A stretch of 64,000 nucleotides of DNA from Dyella sp. GSA-30 (GTDB lineage: Bacteria; Pseudomonadota; Gammaproteobacteria; Xanthomonadales; Rhodanobacteraceae). The translations under genes were made by a program, and so were the position numbers. Shown piece by piece: positions 19,463 through 29,211 of the stretch (the stretch's first letter is position 1; the number at the start of each line of letters is the position of its first letter). The notes below the pieces were generated by a model. That model saw nothing but the letters and a program-made list of their open reading frames with translations, ran no database searches and had not been told where the DNA came from. The stretch covers positions 2,209,524-2,273,523 of the forward strand of contig NZ_AP027042.1 of the NCBI RefSeq assembly GCF_027924605.1, given 5' to 3'.

Positions 19463-20695
19463 TCAGTACAGCACTCGACTGCGCAGCGTCCCCGAAATCG
19501 TCGCCAGGCGATCTTTCAGCTCGCCAGCCTGCGCTTCATCCGCCGAGACATCGATCACCACATAACCCACCTGCGAATCGGTTTGCAGGAACTGGGCATC
19601 GATATTGATGTTGCCGGCCGAGAACACTTCATTGATGCGCGACAGAACGCCCGGAACGTTGCGATGAATATGTAACAAGCGGCGGCTGCGCGGGTGTTCG
19701 GGCAGGGAGACTTCGGGGAAATTGACGGCTGAGAGGGTCGAGCCGTTATCGCTATAGCGCACCAGCTTGGCAGCCACCTCGATGCCGATATTGTCCTGTG
19801 CTTCCAGCGTGCTGCCGCCGATGTGCGGGGTCAGGATCACGTTGTCCATGCCGATCAGCGGCGAGACGAAGGCGTCGTCATTACCTTTGGGCTCGACCGG
19901 GAATACATCGACCGCCGCGCCGGCTATGTGTTCGCTGCGCAGGGCGTGGGCCAGGGCGTCGATGTCGACGACGGTGCCGCGCGAGGCATTGATCAGCATC
20001 GCGCCCTTGCGCATCTTGGCCAGTTCGGTGGCGCCGATCATCAGCTTGGTCGACGGCGTTTCCGGCACGTGCAGGGTGATCACGTCGGCGCGTTCGAGCA
20101 GATCGTCCAGGCCTGCTGCAGCGCGCGCGTTGCCCAGCGACAGCTTCGACTCGATGTCGTGGAAGATAACCCGCATGCCCAGCCCTTCGGCCAGCACGCC
20201 GACCTGGGTGCCGATGTGGCCGTAGCCGACGATGCCGAGCACCTTGTCGCGGGTTTCGAAGCTGCCGGCGGCGGACTTGGTCCAGCCACCGCGATGGCAT
20301 AGCGCGTTCTTTTGCGGAATGCCGCGCAGGAGCATGATCGCTTCGGCGATGACCAACTCGGCGACGCTGCGCGTGTTCGAGTACGGCGCGTTGAACACCG
20401 GTACGCCCTGCACCTTGGCCGTTTCCAGGTCGACCTGGTTGGTGCCGATGCAGAAGCAGCCGACGGCGAGCAGTCGCTTGGCATGCGCCAGCACATCGCC
20501 GGACAGGTGGGTGCGGGAGCGGATGCCGACGATATGCGCGTCGGCGATACGGCGTTTCAGCTCGTCTTCCGGCAGTGATTTCTCGTGATACTCGATCTGG
20601 CTGTAGCCGGCTTGGCGAAAGCTTTCCACGGCGCTGCGGCTGACGCCTTCGAGCAGCAGCACCTTGATGTCTTGTTTGGGAAAGGATGTCTTCAT
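19463..20695 (-). CDS. serA: D-3-phosphoglycerate dehydrogenase (also 2-ketoglutarate reductase type)
   Basis: First step of serine synthesis, oxidising 3-phosphoglycerate with NAD. 410 residues, the same length as E. coli SerA. The NAD fold has GIVGYGHIGTQVG near 155, the catalytic His is in LTPHIGGST near 290, and a C-terminal ACT domain (about 338-410, ending SRVLY) gives serine feedback control. ATG 20695 (MKTSFPKQDIKVLLLEGV) gives the normal N-terminus; a 38-codon upstream extension is not conserved in character. It is divergent from the D-2-hydroxyglutarate dehydrogenase gene, which fits the known coupling of the two enzymes. Confidence 0.97.
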   Translation of the reverse strand: MKTSFPKQDIKVLLLEGVSRSAVESFRQAGYSQIEYHEKSLPEDELKRRIADAHIVGIRSRTHLSGDVLAHAKRLLAVGCFCIGTNQVDLETAKVQGVPVFNAPYSNTRSVAELVIAEAIMLLRGIPQKNALCHRGGWTKSAAGSFETRDKVLGIVGYGHIGTQVGVLAEGLGMRVIFHDIESKLSLGNARAAAGLDDLLERADVITLHVPETPSTKLMIGATELAKMRKGAMLINASRGTVVDIDALAHALRSEHIAGAAVDVFPVEPKGNDDAFVSPLIGMDNVILTPHIGGSTLEAQDNIGIEVAAKLVRYSDNGSTLSAVNFPEVSLPEHPRSRRLLHIHRNVPGVLSRINEVFSAGNINIDAQFLQTDSQVGYVVIDVSADEAQAGELKDRLATISGTLRSRVLY

Positions 20696-20799
20696 GACCT
20701 GGAGATGACAGAAAAGGGCCGGCCCACTATGCCAGATGTCGCTGCATTTGCGGCGGCGCAACACTGGACCTCGGCGCCACTCGCTGGCAGGCTGCGAGG

Positions 20800-22206
20800 A
20801 TGTCGACACAAGCCACCCCCCTCACCGATCCCCGCCTGGCCGAGCTGGCCGCCGAATGTCCCGCGCTGCGCCTGCTGACCGAACCGGGCGACCTGGAGCA
20901 TTACGGCCGCGACTGGACGCGTCGCTGGACGCCCGCCCCGTTGGCCATCGCGCTGCCTGCTGCGGCCGAGGAGGTGCAGGCCATCGTGCGCTGGGCCAAC
21001 CGGCAGCAGATTGCCATCGTGCCCTCGGGCGGGCGTACCGGGCTTTCCGGCGGCGCCGTGGCGGCGCAGGGCGAATTGGTAGTGAGCCTGGAACGGATGA
21101 ACCGTGTACTCGGCTTCGATCCGGTCGACCGCACGCTCACCGTGCAGCCGGGTATTACCCTGCAAGCGGTACATGATGCGGCAAGGGAGCACGGCCTGAT
21201 CTATCCGGTGGATTTCGCCGCGCGCGGTTCATGCTCGATCGGCGGCAATATCGCCACCAACGCGGGCGGCATTCGCGTCATCCGTTACGGCAATACGCGC
21301 GAGTGGATTGCCGGGCTCAAGGCGGTCTCCGGCGCGGGCGAGTGGCTGGAACTCAATCGCGGTTTGATCAAGAACTCCAGCGGCTACGATTTCCGTCATC
21401 TGTTGATCGGCTCGGAAGGGACGCTCGGCATCGTGGTGGAAGCGACGCTCAAGCTGACCGATCCGCCGCCGCCATCGCAGACCATGTTGCTGGCGCTGCC
21501 GGACATGGATGCGCTGATGCAGGTGTTCGCCTTGTTTCGTGCGCGTCTTTCGTTGCAGGCGTTCGAGTTTTTTACCGATATCGCGCAGAAGCACGTGCTG
21601 GCACATGGCGCGCAGCGGGCAATCGACGGCGACTATCCCTATTACGTGGTGACCGAGTTCGACGCTGTCGACGCGACGGCGATGGATGTCGCACTGTCCG
21701 CCTTCGAACACGGCATGGAGCAGGGTTGGATCGTCGACGGCGTGATCGCGCAGAGCGAAGCGCAGGCCGCGGCATTGTGGCGTTTGCGCGAAGGCATTAC
21801 CGAAAGCCTGGCGCCGCATCGTCCCTACAAGAACGACATCTCGGTACGCATCGGTGCCGTGCCTGCCTTCCTGCACGAGATGCAGACGCTACTGTCGCAC
21901 GAGTACCCGGATATCGAAGTGGTGTGGTTCGGCCATATCGGCGATGGCAACCTGCACATCAATGTGCTCAAGCCGGCTGCGCTCGACGATGCCGCCTTCA
22001 TCGCCCAATGCGAACACGTCACCAAGCTCCTCGCGGCCACCTTGCGACGCCATGGCGGCAGCATCTCGGCCGAACACGGTATTGGGCTGGTCAAGAAGCC
22101 TTACCTGGAGTCGACCCGTGGCGAAGCGGAGATCGCGTTGATGCGTCAGGTTCGCCACGTGTTCGACCCCAGGGGCATTCTCAATCCGGGCAAGCTGTTC
22201 GACTGA
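20800..22206 (+). CDS. FAD-linked oxidoreductase, probable D-2-hydroxyglutarate dehydrogenase
   Basis: 468 residues of the GlcD/D-lactate dehydrogenase family: FAD-binding PCMH domain with PSGGRTGLSGGAV near 75 and GSCSIGGNIATNAGG near 147, and the C-terminal FAD-oxidase domain with SAEHGIGLVKKPYL and the end RGILNPGKLF. In Pseudomonas, SerA turns 2-ketoglutarate into D-2-hydroxyglutarate to regenerate NAD, and a neighbouring enzyme of this type oxidises it back, feeding electrons to the ETF/respiratory chain. The divergent position next to serA supports that role; glycolate or D-lactate oxidase is the alternative. Confidence 0.8.
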   Translation: MSTQATPLTDPRLAELAAECPALRLLTEPGDLEHYGRDWTRRWTPAPLAIALPAAAEEVQAIVRWANRQQIAIVPSGGRTGLSGGAVAAQGELVVSLERMNRVLGFDPVDRTLTVQPGITLQAVHDAAREHGLIYPVDFAARGSCSIGGNIATNAGGIRVIRYGNTREWIAGLKAVSGAGEWLELNRGLIKNSSGYDFRHLLIGSEGTLGIVVEATLKLTDPPPPSQTMLLALPDMDALMQVFALFRARLSLQAFEFFTDIAQKHVLAHGAQRAIDGDYPYYVVTEFDAVDATAMDVALSAFEHGMEQGWIVDGVIAQSEAQAAALWRLREGITESLAPHRPYKNDISVRIGAVPAFLHEMQTLLSHEYPDIEVVWFGHIGDGNLHINVLKPAALDDAAFIAQCEHVTKLLAATLRRHGGSISAEHGIGLVKKPYLESTRGEAEIALMRQVRHVFDPRGILNPGKLFD

Positions 22207-22208
22207 GT

Positions 22209-23621
22209 TTACTGCCGACCGATATCGCGCAACTTTTCACCGGCCATCAGTCGCGTTTCGATGTGCTCCAGCGTGACGCCCTTGGTCTCGGGGATGAGCA
22301 GGAAGGTCAGCAACAGGAACAGCACGTTGAACCCGCCGTAGAGCCAGAACGTCTGCGCGGTGCCGATCCCGTTGAGCAGGCTCAGGAAGGTGAGGCCGAC
22401 GATCATATTGGTGATCCAGTTGGTGAAGGTGGATGCGGCGATACCGAAGTCGCGGCCCTTCAGTGGCTGAATCTCCGAGCATAAGGTCCAGATCAACGGG
22501 CCGGCCGACATGGCAAAGCCGACGATAAAGACCAGCAGCATGATGACGGTAAACAACTGCATGCCGTGCGAGCTCGGTGCGCCACCCATCATCATGGTGC
22601 CGACCACGCCAAGGCCGATTGCCATGACGGCAAAGCCGGTATAAAGCGTCGGCTTGCGGCCCCAATGATCGATCACCGCCATGGCGATCAGCGTGGCCAG
22701 CACATTGATCAGGCCAACGAGTGCGGTGAACCACATCTGCGCTTCGGTCGCGTAGCCCATGGCCTGGAAGATCCGCGGGGCGTAGTACATCACCACGTTC
22801 ATGCCGGTAAATTGCTGCATCGCCTGCAGCAATACGCCAAGCCATACCGAACGACGGAAGTTGGCGTTCTGGCGAAACAGAGCGAAGCCCATCTGCGGCT
22901 GCTTCAATTGTTCTTCGATATCGGCCATTTCCTTGTCGACCTGATCGCGCTCGCCGCCACGCAGGCGCATCAGTACATTCGCGGCTTCCTTCTTTTCGCC
23001 CCGCATCAGCAACCAGCGTGGGCTGTCAGGCAGTACGAAAAGGCCCAGCAGGAACAAGATGCCGGGCACCGCGATCACGCCCAGCATCCAGCGCCAGGAG
23101 CCGCTGTAACTGAAGGCGGTGTCGGAGAGAAACGCCACGAGGATGCCGCTGGTGATCATCAGCTGATAGGTGGAAATCATGCGGCCCCGGATGGCTTCGG
23201 GTGCAATCTCTGCGATGTAGAGCGGCGCCGTATAGCTGGCAATGCCAATGGCGACGCCAAGCACGATGCGCCCCATGATCAGGATGGATGGCGACGGCGC
23301 CAGTGCGCATCCCAGCGAGCCGATCACGAATAGAAAGCCGCCGAGGATCAGCGAACGCTTGCGGCCCAAGGATGACGATAGCCAGCCGCATCCCAGCGCG
23401 CCTGCGGCTGCGCCGAGCATCATGGAACTCACGACCCATTCCAGGGCGTGATCGCTGATATGAAAATCTTTCTGGATAAAGCTCTGGGCACCGGAAATGA
23501 CACCGATATCAAGCCCGAACATCAGGCCGGCCAGCGAGGCCAGCAGGCCAATGATAAAGACGCTGGAGGCGCCGTGGGCTGGCGCGGCCGCCACGGGAGA
23601 CGCGCCGGAGACGGAGGACAT
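22209..23621 (-). CDS. Sugar porter family MFS transporter (GalP/XylE-like proton symporter)
   Basis: 470 residues with 12 predicted helices. Signatures of sugar porters are visible: GLDIGVISGA in helix 1, LGRKRSLI in loop 2-3, VLPDSPRWLL after helix 6, QQFTGMNVVMYYAPRI in helix 7, WGRKPTLY in loop 8-9, and IPETKGVTLEHIE at the end. ATG 23621 is chosen because AAGGAAGG lies just upstream; a longer frame runs into the promoter region. It likely imports a hexose or pentose with protons; the sugar is not determined. It converges with the FAD oxidase, whose stop lies 2 bases away. Confidence 0.92.
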   Translation of the reverse strand: MSSVSGASPVAAAPAHGASSVFIIGLLASLAGLMFGLDIGVISGAQSFIQKDFHISDHALEWVVSSMMLGAAAGALGCGWLSSSLGRKRSLILGGFLFVIGSLGCALAPSPSILIMGRIVLGVAIGIASYTAPLYIAEIAPEAIRGRMISTYQLMITSGILVAFLSDTAFSYSGSWRWMLGVIAVPGILFLLGLFVLPDSPRWLLMRGEKKEAANVLMRLRGGERDQVDKEMADIEEQLKQPQMGFALFRQNANFRRSVWLGVLLQAMQQFTGMNVVMYYAPRIFQAMGYATEAQMWFTALVGLINVLATLIAMAVIDHWGRKPTLYTGFAVMAIGLGVVGTMMMGGAPSSHGMQLFTVIMLLVFIVGFAMSAGPLIWTLCSEIQPLKGRDFGIAASTFTNWITNMIVGLTFLSLLNGIGTAQTFWLYGGFNVLFLLLTFLLIPETKGVTLEHIETRLMAGEKLRDIGRQ

Positions 23622-23756
23622 GATCAGGCCTTCCTTATACGCATGCCGTGGCGGAGACGGCGATAAAAGCGAGCCTAGACAGCTATCCGTGCATGGCTTG
23701 TAAAAGGCATGTCCTTCCCTCGTTGCGGCCGCTGCCGTGTTAAGGTTTGCGGCTAG

Positions 23757-24740
<984 letters not shown>

Positions 24741-24770
24741 GCAGTAGGCTCGCTTCGCATCGCCTCCTGC

Positions 24771-24909
24771 CCCCCTCACCCCAACCCTCTCCCCCGGCAA
24801 AGCCAGGAGAGAGGGAGCCAAGTTGCGCAAGTGCGAAACATTGAGGTTCCCTCAATTCAGCCCCCTCTCCCCTGGCTTTGCCGGGGGAGAGGGTTGGGGT
24901 GAGGGGGGC
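24771..24909. repeat. Paired palindromic repeat, family C
   Basis: CCCCTCACCCCAACCCTCTC followed by CCCCGGCAAAGCCAGGAGAG, and in inverted order CTCTCCCCTGGCTTTGCCGG through GTTGGGGTGAGGGGGG. The outer arms are perfect inverted copies about 140 bases apart. The related copy at 14157-14290 shows the same design. Confidence 0.8.
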
Positions 24910-24920
24910 TCTCCCAGCAC

Positions 24921-24957
24921 AAAAAAAGGCCACGCCCAAGAGCGTGGCCTTCTTTTT
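24921..24957. terminator. Bidirectional terminator between pip and the nuclease gene
   Basis: AAAAAAAGGCCACGC / GCGTGGCCTTCTTTTT with loop CCAAGA; A-run and T-run on opposite sides serve the converging genes. Confidence 0.85.
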
Positions 24958-24975
24958 CATCGCAGTGCCAGCGGA

Positions 24976-27837
24976 TCAGTAGCCCCAGCCATGCCCGTCG
25001 TCGTGACCGTGGTCATGGTCGTCACCATGGTCGTTGTGACCATCATGATCGCCGTGGCCGTCATGGCCGTCATGCCCACCGTGCTCATCATGGCCGCCCT
25101 GGCCAAACAGACCCGGCGCGAACAGATCGACCACAAAACCATCGTGATCGGACACGCCGATCGCCTTGGTCATATCGGTGGCGGTGGTGGCGTCGTCCTC
25201 GGTCTGTACTGGTGCATCCAGGTCGGCGCGACCGTACTGCATCTTCAGGAAGCGCGCCTTGGCAACGCGATTGAGCAGCGCGTTGTCGAGCACCTGCACG
25301 GTCGGCACCTGGCGGCCCGTATTGCCCGAGCCCGCGGCGGTATAACCCTGGATCGGGCCGAAGCTCTCGGTAAACAGATACGAGTAACGGTCGTTGGCAG
25401 GCACCGAGTCCACCGCGTTCCATAGCGTCGGGCTGACGATGTTCTTGCCGAGCTTGAGCTGGTTCTCGCTGTCCTTGTACTTGCCCGAGACCAGGCCGAC
25501 CACGTCCACGAAGCCATCGCTGAACTGGTAGGAGTTGAAATCACCTACCACCAACAAGGGCTGCCACGGCGCGGTGGTCTGCAGTTGCTGTACCTGGCGA
25601 GCCAGCGAGCTGGCCTGCAGGAAACGCTTCTGCCGGTCGCGCACTGCCGCGGCGGTATCGTCGTCGACATTCTGGCGCGCCTTGGCGTGCACCGAGATCA
25701 CCTGGAAGCGCATGCCGCGCGCGTCGGCGGTGAGCAGGAGCGGCGGGTGGTCGTGCACGAACTCGGTCGCGCCGTTGTCGTTCCAGGTTTCGTCGGCGGC
25801 AAGCTGTTGCACCGACAGCACATGTACGCGATCGCTGCGCACCAGGAAGCCGACGTTGATGCCGCTCGGGTCGTGACCCGGGAGCAGATACGCCTGGTAC
25901 TTCACGTGGTAGTCGTCACCCAGCTGCTGGGCCAGGCCTTGCAGGATCGGCAAGGTCTCGACTTCTTCCACCGACAGCACGTCGGGCAGTTTCAGCACGC
26001 TACCGATATAGGCGGACAGACGCTGCGTCTTTACCGTGACCTGATCCGGCGTGGGCTCGGTGCTGCCGCCGCTGCAGGTAAAGACGGTATCGAACGTGCT
26101 GTCGCAGAAGCGCTCGGTATTGAACGCACCGATGCGCAGCGCATACGGCGGCGTCGGCGATACCGGGCCGGGCATCGGCGCGGTGTGCGTGATCTTGATC
26201 GAGGTCGGAATAAACGTGTACGCACCGAAGTCGTACGAGATGATGCCTTCGGCGCGGAACGTGCTGCCGCCGACAAACGGCGTATTCTCCGGCACGGCAC
26301 CGAAGTCGGCGGTGTTCATCTTGAACACTTCCGGGTTGCCGCTCCAGTTGGGCAGATCCACGCCATCGGGAATCGGCGTGCCAAAGCGCACACCCGGCAG
26401 GCGCAGCGAGCGCTTGCCGTTGGCGGTGATGCTGACCTCCGCAAAAGGCTGATCGCTGAAACGCTTGTTGCCGGTGTTGATCATGCCGTTCTCGATCACC
26501 ACGCGCATGCCGACAAAGCACTGGAAGTTGGTCGTGCCGCAGGACAGCTTGTTGGGATCGGAGGAGGGCGTATTGGCGCCGAACACGACCGGGGCCGGCA
26601 ACCGTGCACGATGCGCGGTCACGGTGACGGTCGGGTTCTCCAGCTCGGTGAGGTTGAAGAAGTTGCCGACCGACGCATCCACGTTCACCACGTCACCGAC
26701 AGCCACCGTCGGTGCGCTGGTGGTGAACACGTAGACGCCGTTGGAGGTCAGCGGATCGGCATCGGCGCGGGCGTCCGGCGTCTGCATGGTGAAGCCGGCC
26801 GGGCCAACCGCGGTGACGATGTTGCCGGTGGTGATGACCGACTTGCCGGCGAGCGGCGACAACTGGTTGCGCCCCTGGATCTGCCAGATTTCGGCGGCGA
26901 CCGGGATGTCGTAACGGATGGTGCCGGTGGCGGTATCGCGCGCCAGCGGGAGGTTGCCGCTGGGCTGGCTGAGCTTGACCTGGAACGCCTTGTTGTCGCT
27001 GCCGGTGGTGCGGCCGTGCACGACGACGTTGAAGCTGGCCTGGGTCTGGCCTTCGGCGAAGTTCAGCGTGGTGTCGAGGGCATCGTAGTCGCCATTGGCG
27101 ACGGTCGCCGTGCCGTCCACGGTGGTCGCCTGTACGGTTACGCCGCCGGCCGGTGCCGGCTGGCTCAGCGTCACGGTGAACGGCATGTTGACGTTGGCCG
27201 CGCCATGCACGGTGGCGCTGGAGTCGGCGATCGACAGCGATTCGCCCAGAAGTGCGCAGGCGCTGGCGCTGTTGTGCGGCACGGTGGGCGAGACCACCAC
27301 GAAATCCGCCTGGTTGTTGCCGGTGTTCTGCGGCAGGCCCGCGGCGTTGGTGGTGCGGCCGTAGCCCTTGTCGGCATTGGTCGTGCCCAGCGAAGTCAGC
27401 GGCGTGCCGGCCTTGTAGGCCGAGCCGGTGGACAGGCCCACCTGGTCGACGATCTGGCCCGAGGCATCGAGTACGGCCAGGCCACCGTCGTCGGTGATGC
27501 CGGTGTTGTATTTGAAGTCACCCGCGACGCTGCCGGAATAGCCGCCGCTGGCGCCATTGGTCAGCAGCAGGTAGCAGCCCGGCGCGATCGAGGTGCCGCT
27601 GGGCAGCGTCAGGCGCGTGCCCGTGGTGCCTGCATTGTTGGAGCCATTTAGCTTGAACCCGGATACATCCTGGGCGGTGGCGCCGGCGTTGAACAACTCG
27701 ACGAACTCGTCGTTACCGCCGGACGGGCCGCGCACCCGAAATTGACTGATACTCAGATCGGCCGCCTGCGCGGAGGCCACCGACACGACTGCCATCAGCG
27801 CCGCCGCGAGGGCGCGCCGTACGTGCTTTGCTTCCAT
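24976..27837 (-). CDS. Secreted ExeM/NucH-type extracellular endonuclease with His/Asp-rich tail
   Basis: 953 residues. After a signal peptide (cut near AQAADL) come a lamin-tail domain (about 26-190, FRVRGPSGGNDEFVELFNAG), a Calx-beta-like domain (about 200-310), an OB-fold region (about 315-560), and an endonuclease/exonuclease/phosphatase domain (about 575-905) with catalytic segments GAFNTERF, VEEVETL, VGDFNSY and SDHDGFVVD. Shewanella ExeM and related enzymes degrade extracellular DNA for phosphate and biofilm release. The last 40 residues after FGQGG are almost only His, Asp and Gly (GHDGHDGHGDHDGHNDHG), a likely metal-binding tail. No sorting signal follows the tail. Tandem 21-base repeats lie just upstream. 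Confidence 0.9.
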   Translation of the reverse strand: MEAKHVRRALAAALMAVVSVASAQAADLSISQFRVRGPSGGNDEFVELFNAGATAQDVSGFKLNGSNNAGTTGTRLTLPSGTSIAPGCYLLLTNGASGGYSGSVAGDFKYNTGITDDGGLAVLDASGQIVDQVGLSTGSAYKAGTPLTSLGTTNADKGYGRTTNAAGLPQNTGNNQADFVVVSPTVPHNSASACALLGESLSIADSSATVHGAANVNMPFTVTLSQPAPAGGVTVQATTVDGTATVANGDYDALDTTLNFAEGQTQASFNVVVHGRTTGSDNKAFQVKLSQPSGNLPLARDTATGTIRYDIPVAAEIWQIQGRNQLSPLAGKSVITTGNIVTAVGPAGFTMQTPDARADADPLTSNGVYVFTTSAPTVAVGDVVNVDASVGNFFNLTELENPTVTVTAHRARLPAPVVFGANTPSSDPNKLSCGTTNFQCFVGMRVVIENGMINTGNKRFSDQPFAEVSITANGKRSLRLPGVRFGTPIPDGVDLPNWSGNPEVFKMNTADFGAVPENTPFVGGSTFRAEGIISYDFGAYTFIPTSIKITHTAPMPGPVSPTPPYALRIGAFNTERFCDSTFDTVFTCSGGSTEPTPDQVTVKTQRLSAYIGSVLKLPDVLSVEEVETLPILQGLAQQLGDDYHVKYQAYLLPGHDPSGINVGFLVRSDRVHVLSVQQLAADETWNDNGATEFVHDHPPLLLTADARGMRFQVISVHAKARQNVDDDTAAAVRDRQKRFLQASSLARQVQQLQTTAPWQPLLVVGDFNSYQFSDGFVDVVGLVSGKYKDSENQLKLGKNIVSPTLWNAVDSVPANDRYSYLFTESFGPIQGYTAAGSGNTGRQVPTVQVLDNALLNRVAKARFLKMQYGRADLDAPVQTEDDATTATDMTKAIGVSDHDGFVVDLFAPGLFGQGGHDEHGGHDGHDGHGDHDGHNDHGDDHDHGHDDGHGWGY

Positions 27838-27900
27838 TGACTACTCCCTAGTAGGGTCCAGACAGGAGGACCCAGCAGGGCGAGGCTAGCGAGTTATTAC

Positions 27901-27950
27901 GACAGGTTTGCGAAACATTTCGCGTCTTCGACAGCTTTGCGAAACATTTC
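27901..27950 (-). promoter_or_regulatory. Tandem direct repeats upstream of the nuclease gene (candidate activator sites)
   Basis: GACAGgTTTGCGAAACATTTC and GACAGcTTTGCGAAACATTTC are 21-base copies with one difference, 29 bases apart from start to start. On the nuclease strand they lie 64-113 bases before the start codon, next to a TAATAA box. The period does not fit a Pho box (11 or 22). Confidence 0.55.
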
Positions 27951-28007
27951 TCGTTTTAGCGGGGGGCTTCGCGGCCAAACCCGAAAGCCATCCCAGGGAG
28001 CCGACTC

Positions 28008-28649
28008 TCAGCTTGCGGAAAGCTGCTTGGTACCGAAGATCTTGTCTCCGGCATCGCCCAGCCCCGGCAGGATATAGCCCTGTTCGTTGAGGCGCTGGTC
28101 GATCGACGCGGTGTAGATCTCGATATCCGGATGGACCGCCACGATGCGCTCCAGTCCTTCGGGTGCCGCTACCAGGAAGAGTCCCTTGATGCGCTTGCAG
28201 CCAGCGGCCTTGAGCATGTCCACGGTGGCGACCAGGGTGCCCGCTGTGGCGAGCATGGGGTCGACGATCAGCGCGATGCGTTCGTCCATGCGGCCGCTGA
28301 GCTTTTCATAGTAGGTCACCGGCTTGAGCGTTTCCTCGTCGCGCTGCAGGCCGACCACGCTGACCTTGGCCGATGGGATCATGTCGAGCACGCCAGGCAG
28401 CATGCCCAGGCCAGCGCGAAGGATCGGCACCACGGTGATCTTCTTGCCCTTGATCTGCTGCACCTGTACGGGGCCGGCCCAGCCTTCGATCTCCTGGCTC
28501 AACGTTTCCAGGTCCTTGGTGGCTTCGTAGGTCAGCAACGCGGCGACTTCGGAGGCCAGCTCGCGAAATTCCTTGGTGCTGATGCCCGCGCGGCGCATCA
28601 GGCCCAGCTTGTGCTGAATCAGGGGGTGGCGTACTTCGACGATTTTCAT
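28008..28649 (-). CDS. upp: Uracil phosphoribosyltransferase
   Basis: Salvages uracil to UMP with PRPP. 213 residues (E. coli 208). N-terminal [22 protein letters not shown]-binding loop [18 protein letters not shown] near 133, and the C-terminal [13 protein letters not shown] that contacts uracil. ATG 28649 begins the conserved N-terminus; upstream in-frame codons lie in the promoter region. It shares the strand with the PsiF-like gene but a terminator separates them. Confidence 0.97.
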   Translation of the reverse strand: MKIVEVRHPLIQHKLGLMRRAGISTKEFRELASEVAALLTYEATKDLETLSQEIEGWAGPVQVQQIKGKKITVVPILRAGLGMLPGVLDMIPSAKVSVVGLQRDEETLKPVTYYEKLSGRMDERIALIVDPMLATAGTLVATVDMLKAAGCKRIKGLFLVAAPEGLERIVAVHPDIEIYTASIDQRLNEQGYILPGLGDAGDKIFGTKQLSAS

Positions 28650-28700
28650 GGCTGGCCCTGGCAAGAGTGGCCGGCATTGTCGCCCAGCTGAGTCTTGAGC

Positions 28701-28742
28701 AAAAGAAAAGCGGGGCGCTGCCCAGGCCGCAGCCACCCCGCT
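28701..28742 (-). terminator. Terminator after the PsiF-like gene
   Basis: On the minus strand AGCGGGGTGGCTGC pairs with GCAGCGCCCCGCT, loop GGCCTGG, followed by TTTCTTTT. Confidence 0.75.
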
Positions 28743-28760
28743 CGAGTGCACGCTGGCCGC

Positions 28761-29093
28761 TTACGGCGTTGCGGGTGCACCCTTGAGGCAGCTGCTCATA
28801 AAGGCCTTGTGAGCATCGCCGGTCGGTGCCTTGGTCTTGGCTTCGGCGTTACAGCTCTTCATTTTTTCTTGCTGGGTTTGTTTGGCCGGAGCTGGCGCAG
28901 GGGTGGCCGTTCCCGAGAGGCAGGCTTTGACGGAGTTCTTGTAGTCGTCGCCCTTCTTGCCTTTGTTTTGCTTGCTGCAGTCGCTCATTTTTTGCTGCTG
29001 AGCAGTCAACGGCTTGGTGTCGGCGGCGTGAACAGTGGCGACTGCGAATACCAGTGCGGCGCTGGCAACGATCAGACTCAAACGCTTCGACAT
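28761..29093 (-). CDS. psiF: PsiF-repeat periplasmic protein
   Basis: 110 residues with a signal peptide ending VHAAD. Two PsiF repeats follow (QQQKMSDCSKQNKGKKGDDYK...CLSG and QQEKMKSCNAEAKTKAPTGDA...CLKG), each with two Cys, joined by a Pro/Ala linker. E. coli psiF is induced by phosphate starvation; its role is unknown. I found no proper Pho box upstream here, so phosphate control is not supported by this sequence. Confidence 0.85.
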   Translation of the reverse strand: MSKRLSLIVASAALVFAVATVHAADTKPLTAQQQKMSDCSKQNKGKKGDDYKNSVKACLSGTATPAPAPAKQTQQEKMKSCNAEAKTKAPTGDAHKAFMSSCLKGAPATP

Positions 29094-29211
29094 GGCGGAA
29101 ACCTTCCCTATGAGTACCGGCGGGCGCCGGCGGGACAGTCTATGCCTGTGTGGGGGTGGGCCTACAAGGGGTGGGACATAAGTCCGGCGGCAAAACCGCC
29201 GGACTCCTCAC

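Noticed and set aside
24976-25100. His-rich tail as a frameshift artefact
   Set aside because: The reading frame continues to a stop just before a good terminator, and the His/Asp periodicity is codon-regular, so a real tail is more likely.
25585-27651. A 688-codon open frame on the plus strand
   Set aside because: It is antisense to the well-supported nuclease, rich in Arg, Gly and His, with no recognisable domain: a shadow of GC-biased third codon positions.
27901-27950. Pho box before the extracellular nuclease
   Set aside because: On the coding strand CTGTC does recur, but with a 29-base period and without the second 7-mer, so it does not fit PhoB binding.
29094-29160. Pho box before the PsiF-like gene
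   Set aside because: CAGGCAT-AGA-CTGTCCC has the wrong spacing (3 instead of 4) and weak repeats.
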